A stretch of 11,697 nt of DNA from Planctomycetaceae bacterium (GTDB lineage Bacteria; Planctomycetota; Planctomycetia; Planctomycetales; Planctomycetaceae): NCBI GenBank assembly GCA_027080405.1, contig JALWSL010000559.1, positions 3,272-14,968 on the forward strand, read 5' to 3'. Below are positions 1 to 9,102 of the stretch, piece by piece (the first letter of the stretch is position 1; each line of letters begins with the position of its first letter). Below the pieces are notes generated by a model. The model was not told where the DNA came from and did not search any database. It saw only the letters and a list, made by a program, of their open reading frames with translations. The position numbers and the translations under genes are program-made.

Positions 1-2
1 CG

Positions 3-107
3 CTACGTTGGTCCGGAATCACATTCTGATGAAGGCTGGTTTTTGTTGGCACGTTGATCAATCAGCGATCGCAGTATCGAAGCCTGATCGGTAGGTGATG
101 AATTCAT
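3..107 (-). CDS. flhG: Possible FlhG (MinD/ParA-like ATPase) N-terminus, interrupted
   Basis: The 34-codon frame starts at ATG 107 and reads MNSSPTDQASILRSLIDQR near its start. The DQAxxLR element (residues 7-13) matches the N-terminal motif of FlhG/YlxH, which in that family stimulates the FlhF GTPase. The gene sits 124 bp downstream of flhF on the same strand, where flhG is expected. A TAG codon at 3-5 ends the frame before any P-loop (GKGGVGK) appears, and only two bases remain in the window. The downstream part could continue in another frame outside the window, so a frameshift, a sequencing error, a pseudogene or a chance match are all possible. No Shine-Dalgarno sequence precedes the ATG. 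The motif and position are seen; the identity is inferred. Confidence 0.4.
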   Translation of the reverse strand: MNSSPTDQASILRSLIDQRANKNQPSSECDSGPT

Positions 108-231
108 GGTTGACATTCAGTGATATTCAGTAAACAGGTTTAATCTGGAAAGACGCCGCAGTACATCAAAGGCATCGCATTCAAGGTGATCGCGCTCAGG
201 GAAGCAAGAGCGTCCAGGGCACGCTGTTTTG

Positions 232-1563
232 TCATGTTTCAATCTGTTCGTATCCCAAAACAAGGTTGGCGGTGCGGGTCGGTTCAGCCGGTTCGATATC
301 GTTGGGGACGTTCTGTCCTGTTGTCAGATAACTGAGTGATTGGCCGAGCTTTCCACAGACATTCACCAACGAGCCGAGTCCGGGAGCTTCATCCAGTTTG
401 GTAAAGATGACCGAAGTCGGTTTCACGGCAGAAAACTTTTCAACCGTCTTTTTCAGATGGCGGTAACCGGTTGTCGCACTGAGAACGAGATGAACTTCAT
501 CGACAACGATTTCATTCAGATAGTTTTTCAATTCCTGAATGCGCAAATCATCCTGCGGACTGCGCCCCGCGGTGTCGATTAAAATCAGATCCATCTGCGA
601 AAGCTCTTCGACAGCCTGTTTCATTTCACGAGGGGTGGTCACGACCTTCATCGGCAAGTCGATAATATCCGCGTAGGTGCGCAACTGTTCGACCGCGGCG
701 ATGCGGTAGGTATCGACGGTAATCAGCCCCATACGGATATTGTCCCGCAGACGAAAATTGGCGGCCAACTTGGCAATCGTGGTCGTTTTACCTACACCGG
801 TTGGCCCGACCAGCGCAACAACTTTCTGTTGCCCGGGCGTGACCTTGATCGCTTCCCGGGAGTTGATCTGGGATTCCACCATGCCAAGCAGATACGCACG
901 AATCCGTTCGGGATGTTCCAGATCTTCCTGCGAGCAGCGATGCCTCAGTCTGGTGATCAATTCGCGGGCCAGGTCGTCTTCGATATCGGAATCGATCAAT
1001 TCGGTGTAAACATCGAACAGTTCGGGCGGAATATTGGGCGAGGCGCTCGATTGTACCTGTTGGGTCAACTGCTCCACCATGTTTTGTAATGCATCCAGCC
1101 GTTCGTTGACGAGCTTTTCCAATCTGGCTGATTCCGTTTTCGGGGTTTCCGATGTCGATCGTTCCAGTATCGGTTGTTTCGATGCAAGCGGCTTGGTTGC
1201 AGATGTTGGTGTGTGGATTCTGTTTTCTGTTGCTCGACTCGCCGGTTTCGAATTCTCGGCAGAAAAACGAGAGCGGGAATTCGACGCCGGCGGTTGATGG
1301 CTTCTCTGCCTGAGGGACGCTTCAGGGGCTATCTGTTGTGGTGTCGAATATGATGGCTTCGACTGCTGCGGCTTTGGAGATGCGGTTTCTTCACCAGCCA
1401 AAGCGACAATCTCCGTCTCGACCCGTTCTTTCTGCCAGGGGAAAAGAGATTTGATCGGGATTTGCCGCGTGTGCAAAATGAACGCATCGGGACCGAGTTC
1501 CTGTCGAACCAGATGCAGGGCTTCGTTCATCGTCTCGGCTCGAAATGTTTTGATGTCCGGCAT
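232..1563 (-). CDS. flhF: Flagellar biosynthesis SRP-type GTPase FlhF
   Basis: FlhF is the third SRP GTPase, beside Ffh and FtsY. It works at the inner face of the membrane to set flagellar position and number, usually with FlhG. The protein of 443 residues opens with a typical FlhF N-terminus (KTFRAETMNEAL, then ELGPDAFILHTR). A Pro/Ser/Gln-rich variable linker covers about residues 60-145, then a helical N-domain leads to the NG GTPase. Visible motifs are P-loop GPTGVGKTT (253-261), TVDTYRIAAVEQLRTYA (282-298), DTAGRSPQD (330-338) and TKLDEA (388-393), so the enzyme should be active. I chose ATG 1563 over the TTG one codon upstream because AAGGA lies 7 nt before it. The gene follows flhA by about 100 bp, consistent with cotranscription. 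Confidence 0.96.
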   Translation of the reverse strand: MPDIKTFRAETMNEALHLVRQELGPDAFILHTRQIPIKSLFPWQKERVETEIVALAGEETASPKPQQSKPSYSTPQQIAPEASLRQRSHQPPASNSRSRFSAENSKPASRATENRIHTPTSATKPLASKQPILERSTSETPKTESARLEKLVNERLDALQNMVEQLTQQVQSSASPNIPPELFDVYTELIDSDIEDDLARELITRLRHRCSQEDLEHPERIRAYLLGMVESQINSREAIKVTPGQQKVVALVGPTGVGKTTTIAKLAANFRLRDNIRMGLITVDTYRIAAVEQLRTYADIIDLPMKVVTTPREMKQAVEELSQMDLILIDTAGRSPQDDLRIQELKNYLNEIVVDEVHLVLSATTGYRHLKKTVEKFSAVKPTSVIFTKLDEAPGLGSLVNVCGKLGQSLSYLTTGQNVPNDIEPAEPTRTANLVLGYEQIET

Positions 1564-1570
1564 CAATTTG

Positions 1571-1575
1571 TCCTT
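1571..1575 (-). promoter_or_regulatory. flhF ribosome binding site
   Basis: AAGGA on the minus strand lies 7 nt before ATG 1563 and only 4 nt before the alternative TTG at 1566. This favours the ATG start, which gives MPDIKTFRAE. Confidence 0.5.
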
Positions 1576-1667
1576 GTTCTCTTCGTTATCTTCAACTGAC
1601 TGATTTGAAAAACAGATTAACTATCGAGTGACGTGATGTGCGTTGTGACGCACCTTGTACTTTGCCT

Positions 1668-3830
<2,163 letters not shown>

Positions 3831-3942
3831 GAATAAACTCGCGACCCAATCACATCCTGCGATTGAGATGAAGGAAGGGAGATAGGAACTTTTTGCCCGC
3901 AAGGTAGGAAAAACGGCGAGCAAGTTGAAAGGGGTGAGGGGA

Positions 3943-3971
3943 GTGATATGAGATACGGAAAAAACTGTCCA
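3943..3971 (-). promoter_or_regulatory. Candidate sigma-70-type promoter for flhA
   Basis: The minus strand carries TGGACA (3966-3971), a 17-nt spacer and TATCAC (3943-3948), 5/6 and 4/6 matches to the housekeeping consensus. Initiation near 3936 would give a leader of about 106 nt before the flhA ATG. The 175-bp gap after ruvX leaves room for a separate promoter. I found no good sigma-28 or sigma-54 element here. The call rests on consensus matching alone. Confidence 0.3.
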
Positions 3972-4005
3972 GAGGAAATATGAAAAAAGATTAAAGTCAA
4001 ATCCC

Positions 4006-4464
4006 TCACAATGCCGAGGGGGCAGATTTTCGGTCTTCGATTTCCAAAAATGCCTGCAACATGAACTGGGCGGCCAGTTTATCGAGATGCTGTTTCCGCT
4101 TGGCAGGGCTCATCTTGAATTCACGTAAGTGCTTGTGCGCCATAGTAGTTGTGAAACGTTCGTCCCAAAAAGCGAGCGGCAATTCCGTCACGCGACTGGC
4201 CCATTCGCCGAATTGGCGAGCCTGTTTCGCCTTTTCGCCTTCATCGCCGCTCATGTGAACCGGCAGGCCGACAACAAGCCCCTTGATGCGATATTCTTTG
4301 CAGATATTACAGAGCCTTTTGGCATCCTGGGCAGGTTGCGAGCGATGCAACGTATCAAGAGCGGATGCAATACTCTGATCCGGTGTCGAAACTGCAATCC
4401 CCACGCGCTTCGAACCGTAGTCCAGGCCCAGTAATGCACCCGTTGCGGGAAATTCTTGTATCAT
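4006..4464 (-). CDS. ruvX: RuvX/YqgF family nuclease (16S rRNA 5'-end processing / putative Holliday junction resolvase)
   Basis: This RNase H-fold protein of 152 residues belongs to the YqgF family, annotated as pre-16S rRNA 5'-end nuclease and as putative Holliday junction resolvase. The acidic active-site motifs are intact: GLDYGSKRVGIAV (13-25, Asp15), VVGLPVHMSG (64-73), DERFTT (101-106) and the C-terminal LDKLAAQFMLQAFLE (127-141, Asp128). Length is typical (about 140-155). ATG 4464 is preferred; an in-frame TTG at 4485 would add seven residues, but neither has a clear ribosome binding site. The gene heads the minus-strand block that continues into flhA and diverges from sppA. Its pairing with flagellar genes is probably incidental, as yqgF is a housekeeping gene found in many contexts. 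Confidence 0.93.
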   Translation of the reverse strand: MIQEFPATGALLGLDYGSKRVGIAVSTPDQSIASALDTLHRSQPAQDAKRLCNICKEYRIKGLVVGLPVHMSGDEGEKAKQARQFGEWASRVTELPLAFWDERFTTTMAHKHLREFKMSPAKRKQHLDKLAAQFMLQAFLEIEDRKSAPSAL

Positions 4465-4751
4465 GGCGACCAGTTTCCAAAGCAATGCGTATCAGTTTTT
4501 TCTCTCGTTGAGATGTTACTTCGTGTAACGAATCTGTCTGTAACAGTAACAGACAAGGCAGACAGACAAAACAGAAAAAACGAAACAGAAAAAAGATGGC
4601 AAGATGATCCCGCTCAGCCAGAATTTCTGTTATTCCAGCCTTCAATGATCCAGGTATCTTTCGATTGTTGAGCATTTTTGCCTGTTTTACATAATCTTCC
4701 AAAAATGAAATGACAAAAAAGATGCCCCGACGTACACTGTTGCTGAAGAAA

Positions 4752-4788
4752 AGTGACGCCCGAAAAACAGACTGAAACAATCGTCACT
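4752..4788. repeat. Inverted repeat AGTGACG/CGTCACT, operator-like
   Basis: Perfect 7-bp arms AGTGACG (4752-4758) and CGTCACT (4782-4788) are separated by 23 nt. The right arm ends three bases before a candidate -35 box. Arm-to-arm distance is about 30 bp, near three helical turns, which would suit a dimeric regulator contacting one face. The repeat is seen; the operator role is inference. Confidence 0.35.
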
Positions 4789-4791
4789 CTG

Positions 4792-4820
4792 TTGCACGGG
4801 CAAAGCGGTCTTTCTATAAG
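4792..4820 (+). promoter_or_regulatory. Candidate sigma-70-type promoter for sppA
   Basis: TTGCAC (4792-4797), a 17-nt spacer and TATAAG (4815-4820; 5/6 match) precede sppA, giving a leader of about 110 nt. A second candidate, TTGAGC-16-CATAAT (4668-4695), lies further upstream. The -35 match is only 3/6, so this is tentative. Confidence 0.35.
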
Positions 4821-4920
4821 CAATCCAAAGAGTTTTGCCAATCAATTCGGGCAGATCAGACAGAAATAAGTGGGAACAGTTTTCGTTCCTTGCACCAGTG
4901 ATCAGAACTTGTGCTGTTTC

Positions 4921-4927
4921 AGGGGAG
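4921..4927 (+). promoter_or_regulatory. sppA ribosome binding site
   Basis: AGGGGAG lies 10 nt before ATG 4938. It falls inside the longer frame that could begin at GTG 4911, so it supports the ATG start. Confidence 0.5.
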
Positions 4928-4937
4928 AATAAAAGAG

Positions 4938-5978
4938 ATGGATGATTCCGATATGCGTTCAAAGCCGTCCGGTTCGGGGGGGGCGTCGAATCCGAACGAA
5001 CAGGTTGTCCGCATTGTTGTGGAGAACCAGCCTCGTGGTGGTGGAATTCTCTCCCGTTTCTTCCAGATGATTTTTGTTTTTTCGATTCTGCTCAACATCA
5101 TTCTGCTTTCCTCCTCGGTGTCAGAAATAAACACCGCAGAGGCTCCAATCGAAAAGCATCATTCGGGAGACAGTGGAGCAAAAAATAAAATTGCAATTTT
5201 CAATGTTTCGACAACCATCATGCCTCCCTTTACGGAGCGGCTGTTGAAGGAAATTGATCAGGCAATAGAAGATGACGACGTCAAGGGAGCGATTGTCGTT
5301 GTCGATAGCCCGGGCGGATTGGTGGCGGATAGCCATCAGATATACAACAGGTTGACAAAGCTTTCCAAAGTGAAGCCGGTTTATGTTTCAATGAAACGCG
5401 TCGCGGCTTCGGGGGGATATTACATTGCAATGGGAGCGGGAAAAGAGGGGCGGATTTACGCTGAACCGACCACCTGGACCGGTTCAATCGGTGTGATCAT
5501 CCCTCATTACAACATGGTTGAACTGGCTGAAAAAGTCGGGATGAAGTCGGAACCGCTGACAACAGGAGAATTCAAGGATTCCCTCAGTTCGTTCAAGGAA
5601 ATCAGCCCGAGAGATCGTGAAGTCTGGAACGGAATTTTGGACGATGCCTATCAGCGTTTTCTGGATGTGATTGCCTCCGGTCGCCCGAATATGGATCGCA
5701 AAAAAATCGAATCAGTCGCCACCGGAAGAATTTTCACCGCAACCCAGGCAAAGGAAGAGGGGTTGATCGACGAGATTGCCTACCTCGAAAAAGTAATCGA
5801 AGATTTGCAGAAAAAACTCGGATTATCCAAAGTCAACGTCATCGAATACGCCTACCCGCCGACATTGGCAGATGTTTTGCTCGGTTCAGTCAGGGCCAAA
5901 TCGGAACTTTCGATACTCAACGATCTGCTCAATTCCCCTGCGCCTCGGGCATTCTATTTGATGGGGCGTCAGCGGTAG
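4938..5978 (+). CDS. sppA: SppA-type signal peptide peptidase (S49 family membrane serine protease)
   Basis: Family S49 proteases use a Ser/Lys dyad to degrade residual signal peptides or other membrane-associated peptides. The protein of 346 residues has a short cytoplasmic, Gly/Ser-rich N-terminus, one membrane segment at about 41-61 (FFQMIFVFSILLNIILLSS), then a ClpP/crotonase-like protease domain. The dyad is visible: nucleophile Ser159 in RVAASGGYYIA and general-base Lys213 in TGEFKDSLSSF. Also present are VVDSPGGLVADS (about 121-132) and the GSIGVI segment (182-187). It is a single-domain SppA of the short bacterial type, not the 67-kDa tandem E. coli form. The start is ATG 4938, with AGGGGAG upstream. 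It diverges from ruvX and is followed by a 302-bp gap, so it is probably monocistronic. Protein substrates cannot be read from the sequence. Confidence 0.93.
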   Translation: MDDSDMRSKPSGSGGASNPNEQVVRIVVENQPRGGGILSRFFQMIFVFSILLNIILLSSSVSEINTAEAPIEKHHSGDSGAKNKIAIFNVSTTIMPPFTERLLKEIDQAIEDDDVKGAIVVVDSPGGLVADSHQIYNRLTKLSKVKPVYVSMKRVAASGGYYIAMGAGKEGRIYAEPTTWTGSIGVIIPHYNMVELAEKVGMKSEPLTTGEFKDSLSSFKEISPRDREVWNGILDDAYQRFLDVIASGRPNMDRKKIESVATGRIFTATQAKEEGLIDEIAYLEKVIEDLQKKLGLSKVNVIEYAYPPTLADVLLGSVRAKSELSILNDLLNSPAPRAFYLMGRQR

Positions 5979-6280
5979 CGCCCGGCACGACTGGCTCATT
6001 CTGATTACCGCGACCAAACCGGTGTTTTTCCATATTGGCAGGCCGTTCGCAACTTTTTACCGGTAGTATTCTTTTGCCGATAGTCATACAAAGTGGATGA
6101 GCGAGGCGGGCAGTAGATGATAGAAATCACAATCCGGTGTCCGCCAACCAGTATTTGCTAATGTGAAACAGAACTGTTTTGCGTCAACTCGGGGTTCGGG
6201 CAACTGTACGATTGGCGGGCAATCAGGAGTCTTCTGCAAAATTGCATTCAACATGATACTAGATGATATTGGAGTGAATC
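5979..6280. other. sppA-purM intergenic region
   Basis: This stretch of about 300 bp has no gene I can support. Two copies of the palindrome ACCGGT (6018-6023 and 6059-6064) flank a T-rich stretch that could fold into a loose stem, but no convincing intrinsic terminator is present. The GGAG before purM (6271-6274) is the only clear signal. I could not place a purM promoter. Confidence 0.5.
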
Positions 6281-7333
6281 GTGACGGGGTTTGACTATCA
6301 ATCGGCGGGGGTCGATCTGGATCGCTATCAGGAGTCGATGCGTCGAATTTCCTCGCACGTGCAGGGAACAATAACAGCGCGGGTCATGCCTTTGGAAGGA
6401 GGTTTTGCGGGACTGTTCCGCCTGATGGGCGAAGGAGGCCGCCGGTACAGGGATCCTGTGCTTGTCTCCGGCACCGATGGCGTCGGCACGAAACTGATGT
6501 TGGCGCAGAAGACAAACATCTACGATACAATCGGAATCGATCTGGTCGCGATGTGCGTCAACGATTGCCTCTGTCTGGGCGCCGAACCGCTGTTCTTTCT
6601 GGACTATCTGGCAATGGGAGAGGACAACCCGGTTCGCACCGAACAGCTCGTCAAGGGAATTGCGAAGGGTTGCCAGGATTCCGGCATGGCTCTGATCGGG
6701 GGCGAAACGGCGATCATGCCCGACCTTTATCAGAAAGATGATTTCGACCTCGCCGGTTTCTGTGTCGCTGTGGTGGAGAAAGAGGAAATGATCACCGGCC
6801 AGGCGATCCAGGCGGGCGATGTTGTACTGGGTCTGGCGTCTTCCGGATTCCATTCCAACGGATATTCGCTGATCCGCAAGGTGATCTTCGATCACGCCAA
6901 GCTGAATGTGGATGATCTTTACCCCGGTTTGCAGATAACGGTGGGGGAAGCACTGTTGAAACCGACCCGAATTTACTCCCGGGCACTGAAAACCGTCCTC
7001 GAAGAGAGCCGGACGAGAGCGGGGATCACGGGGATTGCGCATATCACCGGAGGCGGACTGGCGGAAAATCTGGAAAGAATTCTTCCTGAAAATATCGATT
7101 TGAATATCGATCAGAATCAGTGGGAAACTCCAATACTGTTCACTGAATTGCAAAATCTGGGCAATATCGACGCAAATGAAATGCGACGCGTTTTCAATAT
7201 GGGAATCGGCCTGGTCATCGTTTGCAAAGAGGAAGCCGTCGAGAGTATCCAGACGCAGATGAAAGCGGAAAATCTCCCCTGTTACAGAATCGGTCAAGCG
7301 GTGGCCGGTTCCAGAAAGGTGATCCTCTCCTGA
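6281..7333 (+). CDS. purM: Phosphoribosylformylglycinamidine cyclo-ligase (AIR synthetase)
   Basis: PurM closes the imidazole ring of FGAM with ATP to give aminoimidazole ribonucleotide, the fifth step of de novo purine synthesis in the cytoplasm. At 350 residues it has the usual family length (about 345-350). Conserved motifs run in order: SGTDGVGTKL (63-72, ATP binding), NDCLCLGAEPLFFLDYLA (94-111), GGETAIMPDLY (140-150), LASSGFHSNGYSLIRK (185-200), HITGGGLAENL (254-264) and FNMGIG (305-310). The start is GTG 6281, with GGAG ending 6 nt upstream, giving MTGFDYQSAGVD, a typical N-terminus. It has wide gaps on both sides and no purine gene beside it, so it appears to be a stand-alone housekeeping gene. 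No unusual residue was noted. Confidence 0.97.
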   Translation: MTGFDYQSAGVDLDRYQESMRRISSHVQGTITARVMPLEGGFAGLFRLMGEGGRRYRDPVLVSGTDGVGTKLMLAQKTNIYDTIGIDLVAMCVNDCLCLGAEPLFFLDYLAMGEDNPVRTEQLVKGIAKGCQDSGMALIGGETAIMPDLYQKDDFDLAGFCVAVVEKEEMITGQAIQAGDVVLGLASSGFHSNGYSLIRKVIFDHAKLNVDDLYPGLQITVGEALLKPTRIYSRALKTVLEESRTRAGITGIAHITGGGLAENLERILPENIDLNIDQNQWETPILFTELQNLGNIDANEMRRVFNMGIGLVIVCKEEAVESIQTQMKAENLPCYRIGQAVAGSRKVILS

Positions 7334-7499
7334 CCGGCAAGCAGAAGGCATCGAACGGTTTTTCGACGGTGAAGCCCCGGTTTCTGCAGCTTCGCTTTCC
7401 TACTATTTGTTTATTTGTGCCCCGTTTACCGAAACTTTTTTGGTGCGATCGCGGTCCCGTCAATTCTCCAAAACTCTCACTCGATATCGCTTGCTATCA

Positions 7500-7528
7500 T
7501 TGAGACTCCGATTACAACTCGCTAAAAC
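7500..7528 (+). promoter_or_regulatory. Candidate promoter for mdh
   Basis: TTGAGA (7500-7505), a 17-nt spacer and TAAAAC (7523-7528) lie in the 248-bp gap between purM and mdh. Each box matches the sigma-70 consensus at about 4/6, and the leader would be about 47 nt. The match is weak but the position is sensible. Confidence 0.3.
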
Positions 7529-7569
7529 ATACGGGCAGTTATCGTGTATCGGTTTTTGAATTAACAGAC

Positions 7570-7573
7570 GGAG
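7570..7573 (+). promoter_or_regulatory. mdh ribosome binding site
   Basis: GGAG lies 8 nt before ATG 7582. It overlaps an alternative GTG at 7573, which therefore has no ribosome binding site of its own, so ATG 7582 is preferred. Confidence 0.55.
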
Positions 7574-7581
7574 TGAAGACG

Positions 7582-8568
7582 ATGAACCCCCCCATTCGAG
7601 TTGCGGTTACAGGTGCGGCAGGTCATATCGGTTATGCCATGGTCTTTCGATTGGCTAGTGGCGAGGTTTTCGGGCCTGATCAGCCGGTCATTTTGCATCT
7701 GATCGAATTGCCGCACGCGATGGCTGCTCTTGATGGCGTCGAAATGGAGTTGGAAGATTGCGCCTTCCCAACCCTTGCCGGGGTTGTCAAGCAGGATAGT
7801 GAGCATCTTGAAGCCGGATTCGCCGAGTGTAACTGGGTTCTTTGTGTGGGATCGGTTCCCAGAAAAGCGGGAATGGAACGGGGTGATCTGGTCCGAATCA
7901 ACGGGCCTATCTTTACCAGTACCGGGAAAGCGATCGAAGCGGCAGCGGCTGATGATGTTCGAGTCCTCGTTGTTGGAAATCCCTGCAACACAAATTGTTT
8001 GATCACGATGGCGAACGCCCCCAATGTTCCCCGTGACCGCTTTTTCGCCATGACGCGACTCGACCAAAACCGGGCGGCCTCCCAATTGGCGCACAAGGCG
8101 GGCCAACCCGTTTCGGCCGTGACCAACATGGCCATCTGGGGAAACCACTCTGCAACCCAGTATCCGGACTTCTATCACGCCCAAATCAACGGGAAACCGG
8201 TTCCAGAAGTCATTACCGATCTCGAATGGCTTCAGGGCGAATTCATTGAAACAGTCCAGAAACGGGGAGCGGCAGTCATCAAGGCACGTGGAGCATCGAG
8301 CGCAGCTTCCGCCGCCAACGCTGCATTGGATTCCGTTAAAAGCGTCATCCGCCCGACCGCTGAGAACGATGTTTTCAGTGCCGCCGTCCGCAGTGATGGC
8401 AGCTACGGAGTCGATGAAGGTCTGATTTTTGGCTATCCGCTAACGGGAGACGGAAAAACATGGAAAATCGTACAGGGGGTCGAGCATAACGAATTTGCCC
8501 AATCAAAAATCGAGGCCACATTACAGGAGCTTCGTGACGAGCGGGACGCCGTTAAGGACCTTCTCTAA
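7582..8568 (+). CDS. mdh: NAD-dependent malate dehydrogenase (LDH/MDH superfamily, type 2)
   Basis: This enzyme interconverts malate and oxaloacetate with NAD(H) in the TCA cycle. The 328-residue protein has the Rossmann glycine motif TGAAGHIGY (10-18), acidic Glu42 at the end of the second strand (suggesting NAD rather than NADP), substrate loop PRKAGMER (93-100) with Arg94 and Arg100, NPCNTN (133-138), MTRLDQNRA (157-165) with Asp161 and Arg164, and catalytic His189 in [11 protein letters not shown]. The length and the [13 protein letters not shown] segment (51-63) fit the cytosolic-type MDH subfamily rather than the shorter LDH-like MDH. The loop reads KAG where many relatives have a Pro (GPG), a mild difference. 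No TCA-cycle gene adjoins it; a likely own promoter lies upstream. Confidence 0.96.
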   Translation: MNPPIRVAVTGAAGHIGYAMVFRLASGEVFGPDQPVILHLIELPHAMAALDGVEMELEDCAFPTLAGVVKQDSEHLEAGFAECNWVLCVGSVPRKAGMERGDLVRINGPIFTSTGKAIEAAAADDVRVLVVGNPCNTNCLITMANAPNVPRDRFFAMTRLDQNRAASQLAHKAGQPVSAVTNMAIWGNHSATQYPDFYHAQINGKPVPEVITDLEWLQGEFIETVQKRGAAVIKARGASSAASAANAALDSVKSVIRPTAENDVFSAAVRSDGSYGVDEGLIFGYPLTGDGKTWKIVQGVEHNEFAQSKIEATLQELRDERDAVKDLL

Positions 8569-8589
8569 TCTGGACAAATTGACCCGTTC

Positions 8590-8635
8590 TGGAGATCGTT
8601 TGAGGCCGCGGGAGGTGAAAAACGGTTGATCTCTG
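8590..8635. other. Bulged stem-loop downstream of mdh
   Basis: GAGATCGTTT (8592-8601) can pair with AAAC (8620-8623) and GATCTC (8628-8633), leaving a 4-nt bulge (GGTT) and an 18-nt loop that contains the palindrome CCGCGG. No T-run follows, so it is not a standard intrinsic terminator. It may protect the 3' end of the mdh transcript or mean nothing. GGAGATCGTT recurs at 8658-8667 outside the stem. Confidence 0.25.
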
Positions 8636-8798
8636 CATGGAATGTTGCGAGAATGAGGGAGATCGTTACCATGTACTGGCTACGAGTTGGTTCCCGGCTT
8701 GAGAACCCATCGCTTCAACGACTCTGTTGATGGCTGAGTAGGATGGGCTCGCCGGGATTGTTGAGGGACACTTCAAAAGAACGGACATCGACAGGAAC

Positions 8799-9071
8799 AT
8801 GCCGGCCAAGAAAACAAAATTGGCAGCTGGTGCGAGGATTCGCCTCAAACCAGATGTAAAAATTCCGGAAGTCCCCGAGGTAGATGCCCAGGGCTGGTCG
8901 GGGAGGATTGTGGAGTCCAAAGGACGCGGTGCGTCTCTACAATATATCATCGAATGGGATGAAGAAACCGAAGCGAATATGCCCAGGGAGTTCGTTGAAG
9001 CGTGCGAACAGGCGTCTCTGTTCTACAAGATGGCCTGTCTGCCTCATACCGATGTCGAAGCAATCGATTAA
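8799..9071 (+). CDS. Small SH3-like hypothetical protein
   Basis: The product is 90 residues with no signal peptide or membrane segment, and is acidic towards its C-terminus. A Lys-rich start (MPAKKTKLAAG) leads to ARIRLKPDV (12-20), GWSGRIVES (32-40), LQYIIEWDEET (47-57), MPREFVEACEQ (61-71) and LFYKMACL (74-81). The alternating strands around GWSG and YIIEWD suggest a KOW/SH3-like small barrel followed by a helix. I recognise the pattern as resembling small uncharacterised proteins from planctomycetes, but no function is known to me. Cys69 and Cys80 could form a pair or a metal site. The AGGA at 8793 is too close to the ATG to be an ideal ribosome site. It ends 31 bp before the VOC gene, so the two are probably cotranscribed. 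Confidence 0.75.
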   Translation: MPAKKTKLAAGARIRLKPDVKIPEVPEVDAQGWSGRIVESKGRGASLQYIIEWDEETEANMPREFVEACEQASLFYKMACLPHTDVEAID

Positions 9072-9088
9072 CGTTGCCTTTACCGAAC

Positions 9089-9094
9089 AGGAGG
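9089..9094 (+). promoter_or_regulatory. Strong ribosome binding site of the VOC gene
   Basis: A consensus AGGAGG lies 8 nt before ATG 9103, inside the purine-rich run CAGGAGGGAGGAG. It is the best Shine-Dalgarno sequence in the window. It fixes this start over the longer open frame, which extends upstream through the preceding gene. Confidence 0.8.
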
Positions 9095-9102
9095 GAGGAG
9101 CC

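Larger units (their letters stand above)
4465..4937. promoter_or_regulatory. Divergent ruvX-sppA intergenic region
   Basis: This 473-bp A/T-rich stretch has no convincing gene on either strand; open frames crossing it show no recognisable domains. It contains a stem-loop GTTAC-TTCGT-GTAAC (4515-4529), an inverted repeat TGTCTGT-7 nt-ACAGACA (4535-4555), two copies of AAACAGAAAAAA (4569-4580 and 4583-4594), an inverted repeat AGTGACG/CGTCACT (4752-4788), and promoter-like boxes for the plus-strand gene (TTGAGC-16-CATAAT at 4668-4695; TTGCAC-17-TATAAG at 4792-4820). It must hold start signals for both flanking genes; I could not place a confident promoter for ruvX. Confidence 0.6.

Noticed and set aside
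3831..3923. Extended FlhA start at TTG 3923
   Set aside because: The 31 extra residues do not resemble FlhA N-termini and precede a normal ATG start; the region more likely holds the leader and promoter.
4355..4962. Several overlapping minus-strand frames (75-141 codons) in the ruvX-sppA gap
   Set aside because: Their translations look like random low-complexity sequence, they overlap known coding sequence, and none has a convincing ribosome site or domain.
6018..6064. Two ACCGGT palindromes after sppA as a terminator
   Set aside because: Arms are only 6 bp with a 35-nt loop and no T-run after the second arm; each hexamer is itself palindromic, so the apparent symmetry is weak.
6057..6083. 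GCCGATAG resembling a sigma-28 (flagellar) -10 box upstream of purM
   Set aside because: The matching -35 position reads TTAC instead of TAAA, and the downstream gene is not flagellar.
6248..7351. Long minus-strand open frame (367 codons) opposite purM
   Set aside because: It is the antisense shadow of a gene with intact PurM motifs; its translation shows no domain and it spans both ends of purM.
7561..8184. Minus-strand open frame (207 codons) opposite mdh
   Set aside because: It lies antisense to clear malate dehydrogenase motifs and has no recognisable domain.
8884..9102. N-terminal extension of the VOC frame into the SH3-like gene
   Set aside because: The consensus AGGAGG before ATG 9103 and the standard VOC domain start argue that this part is just an open frame overlapping the upstream gene.
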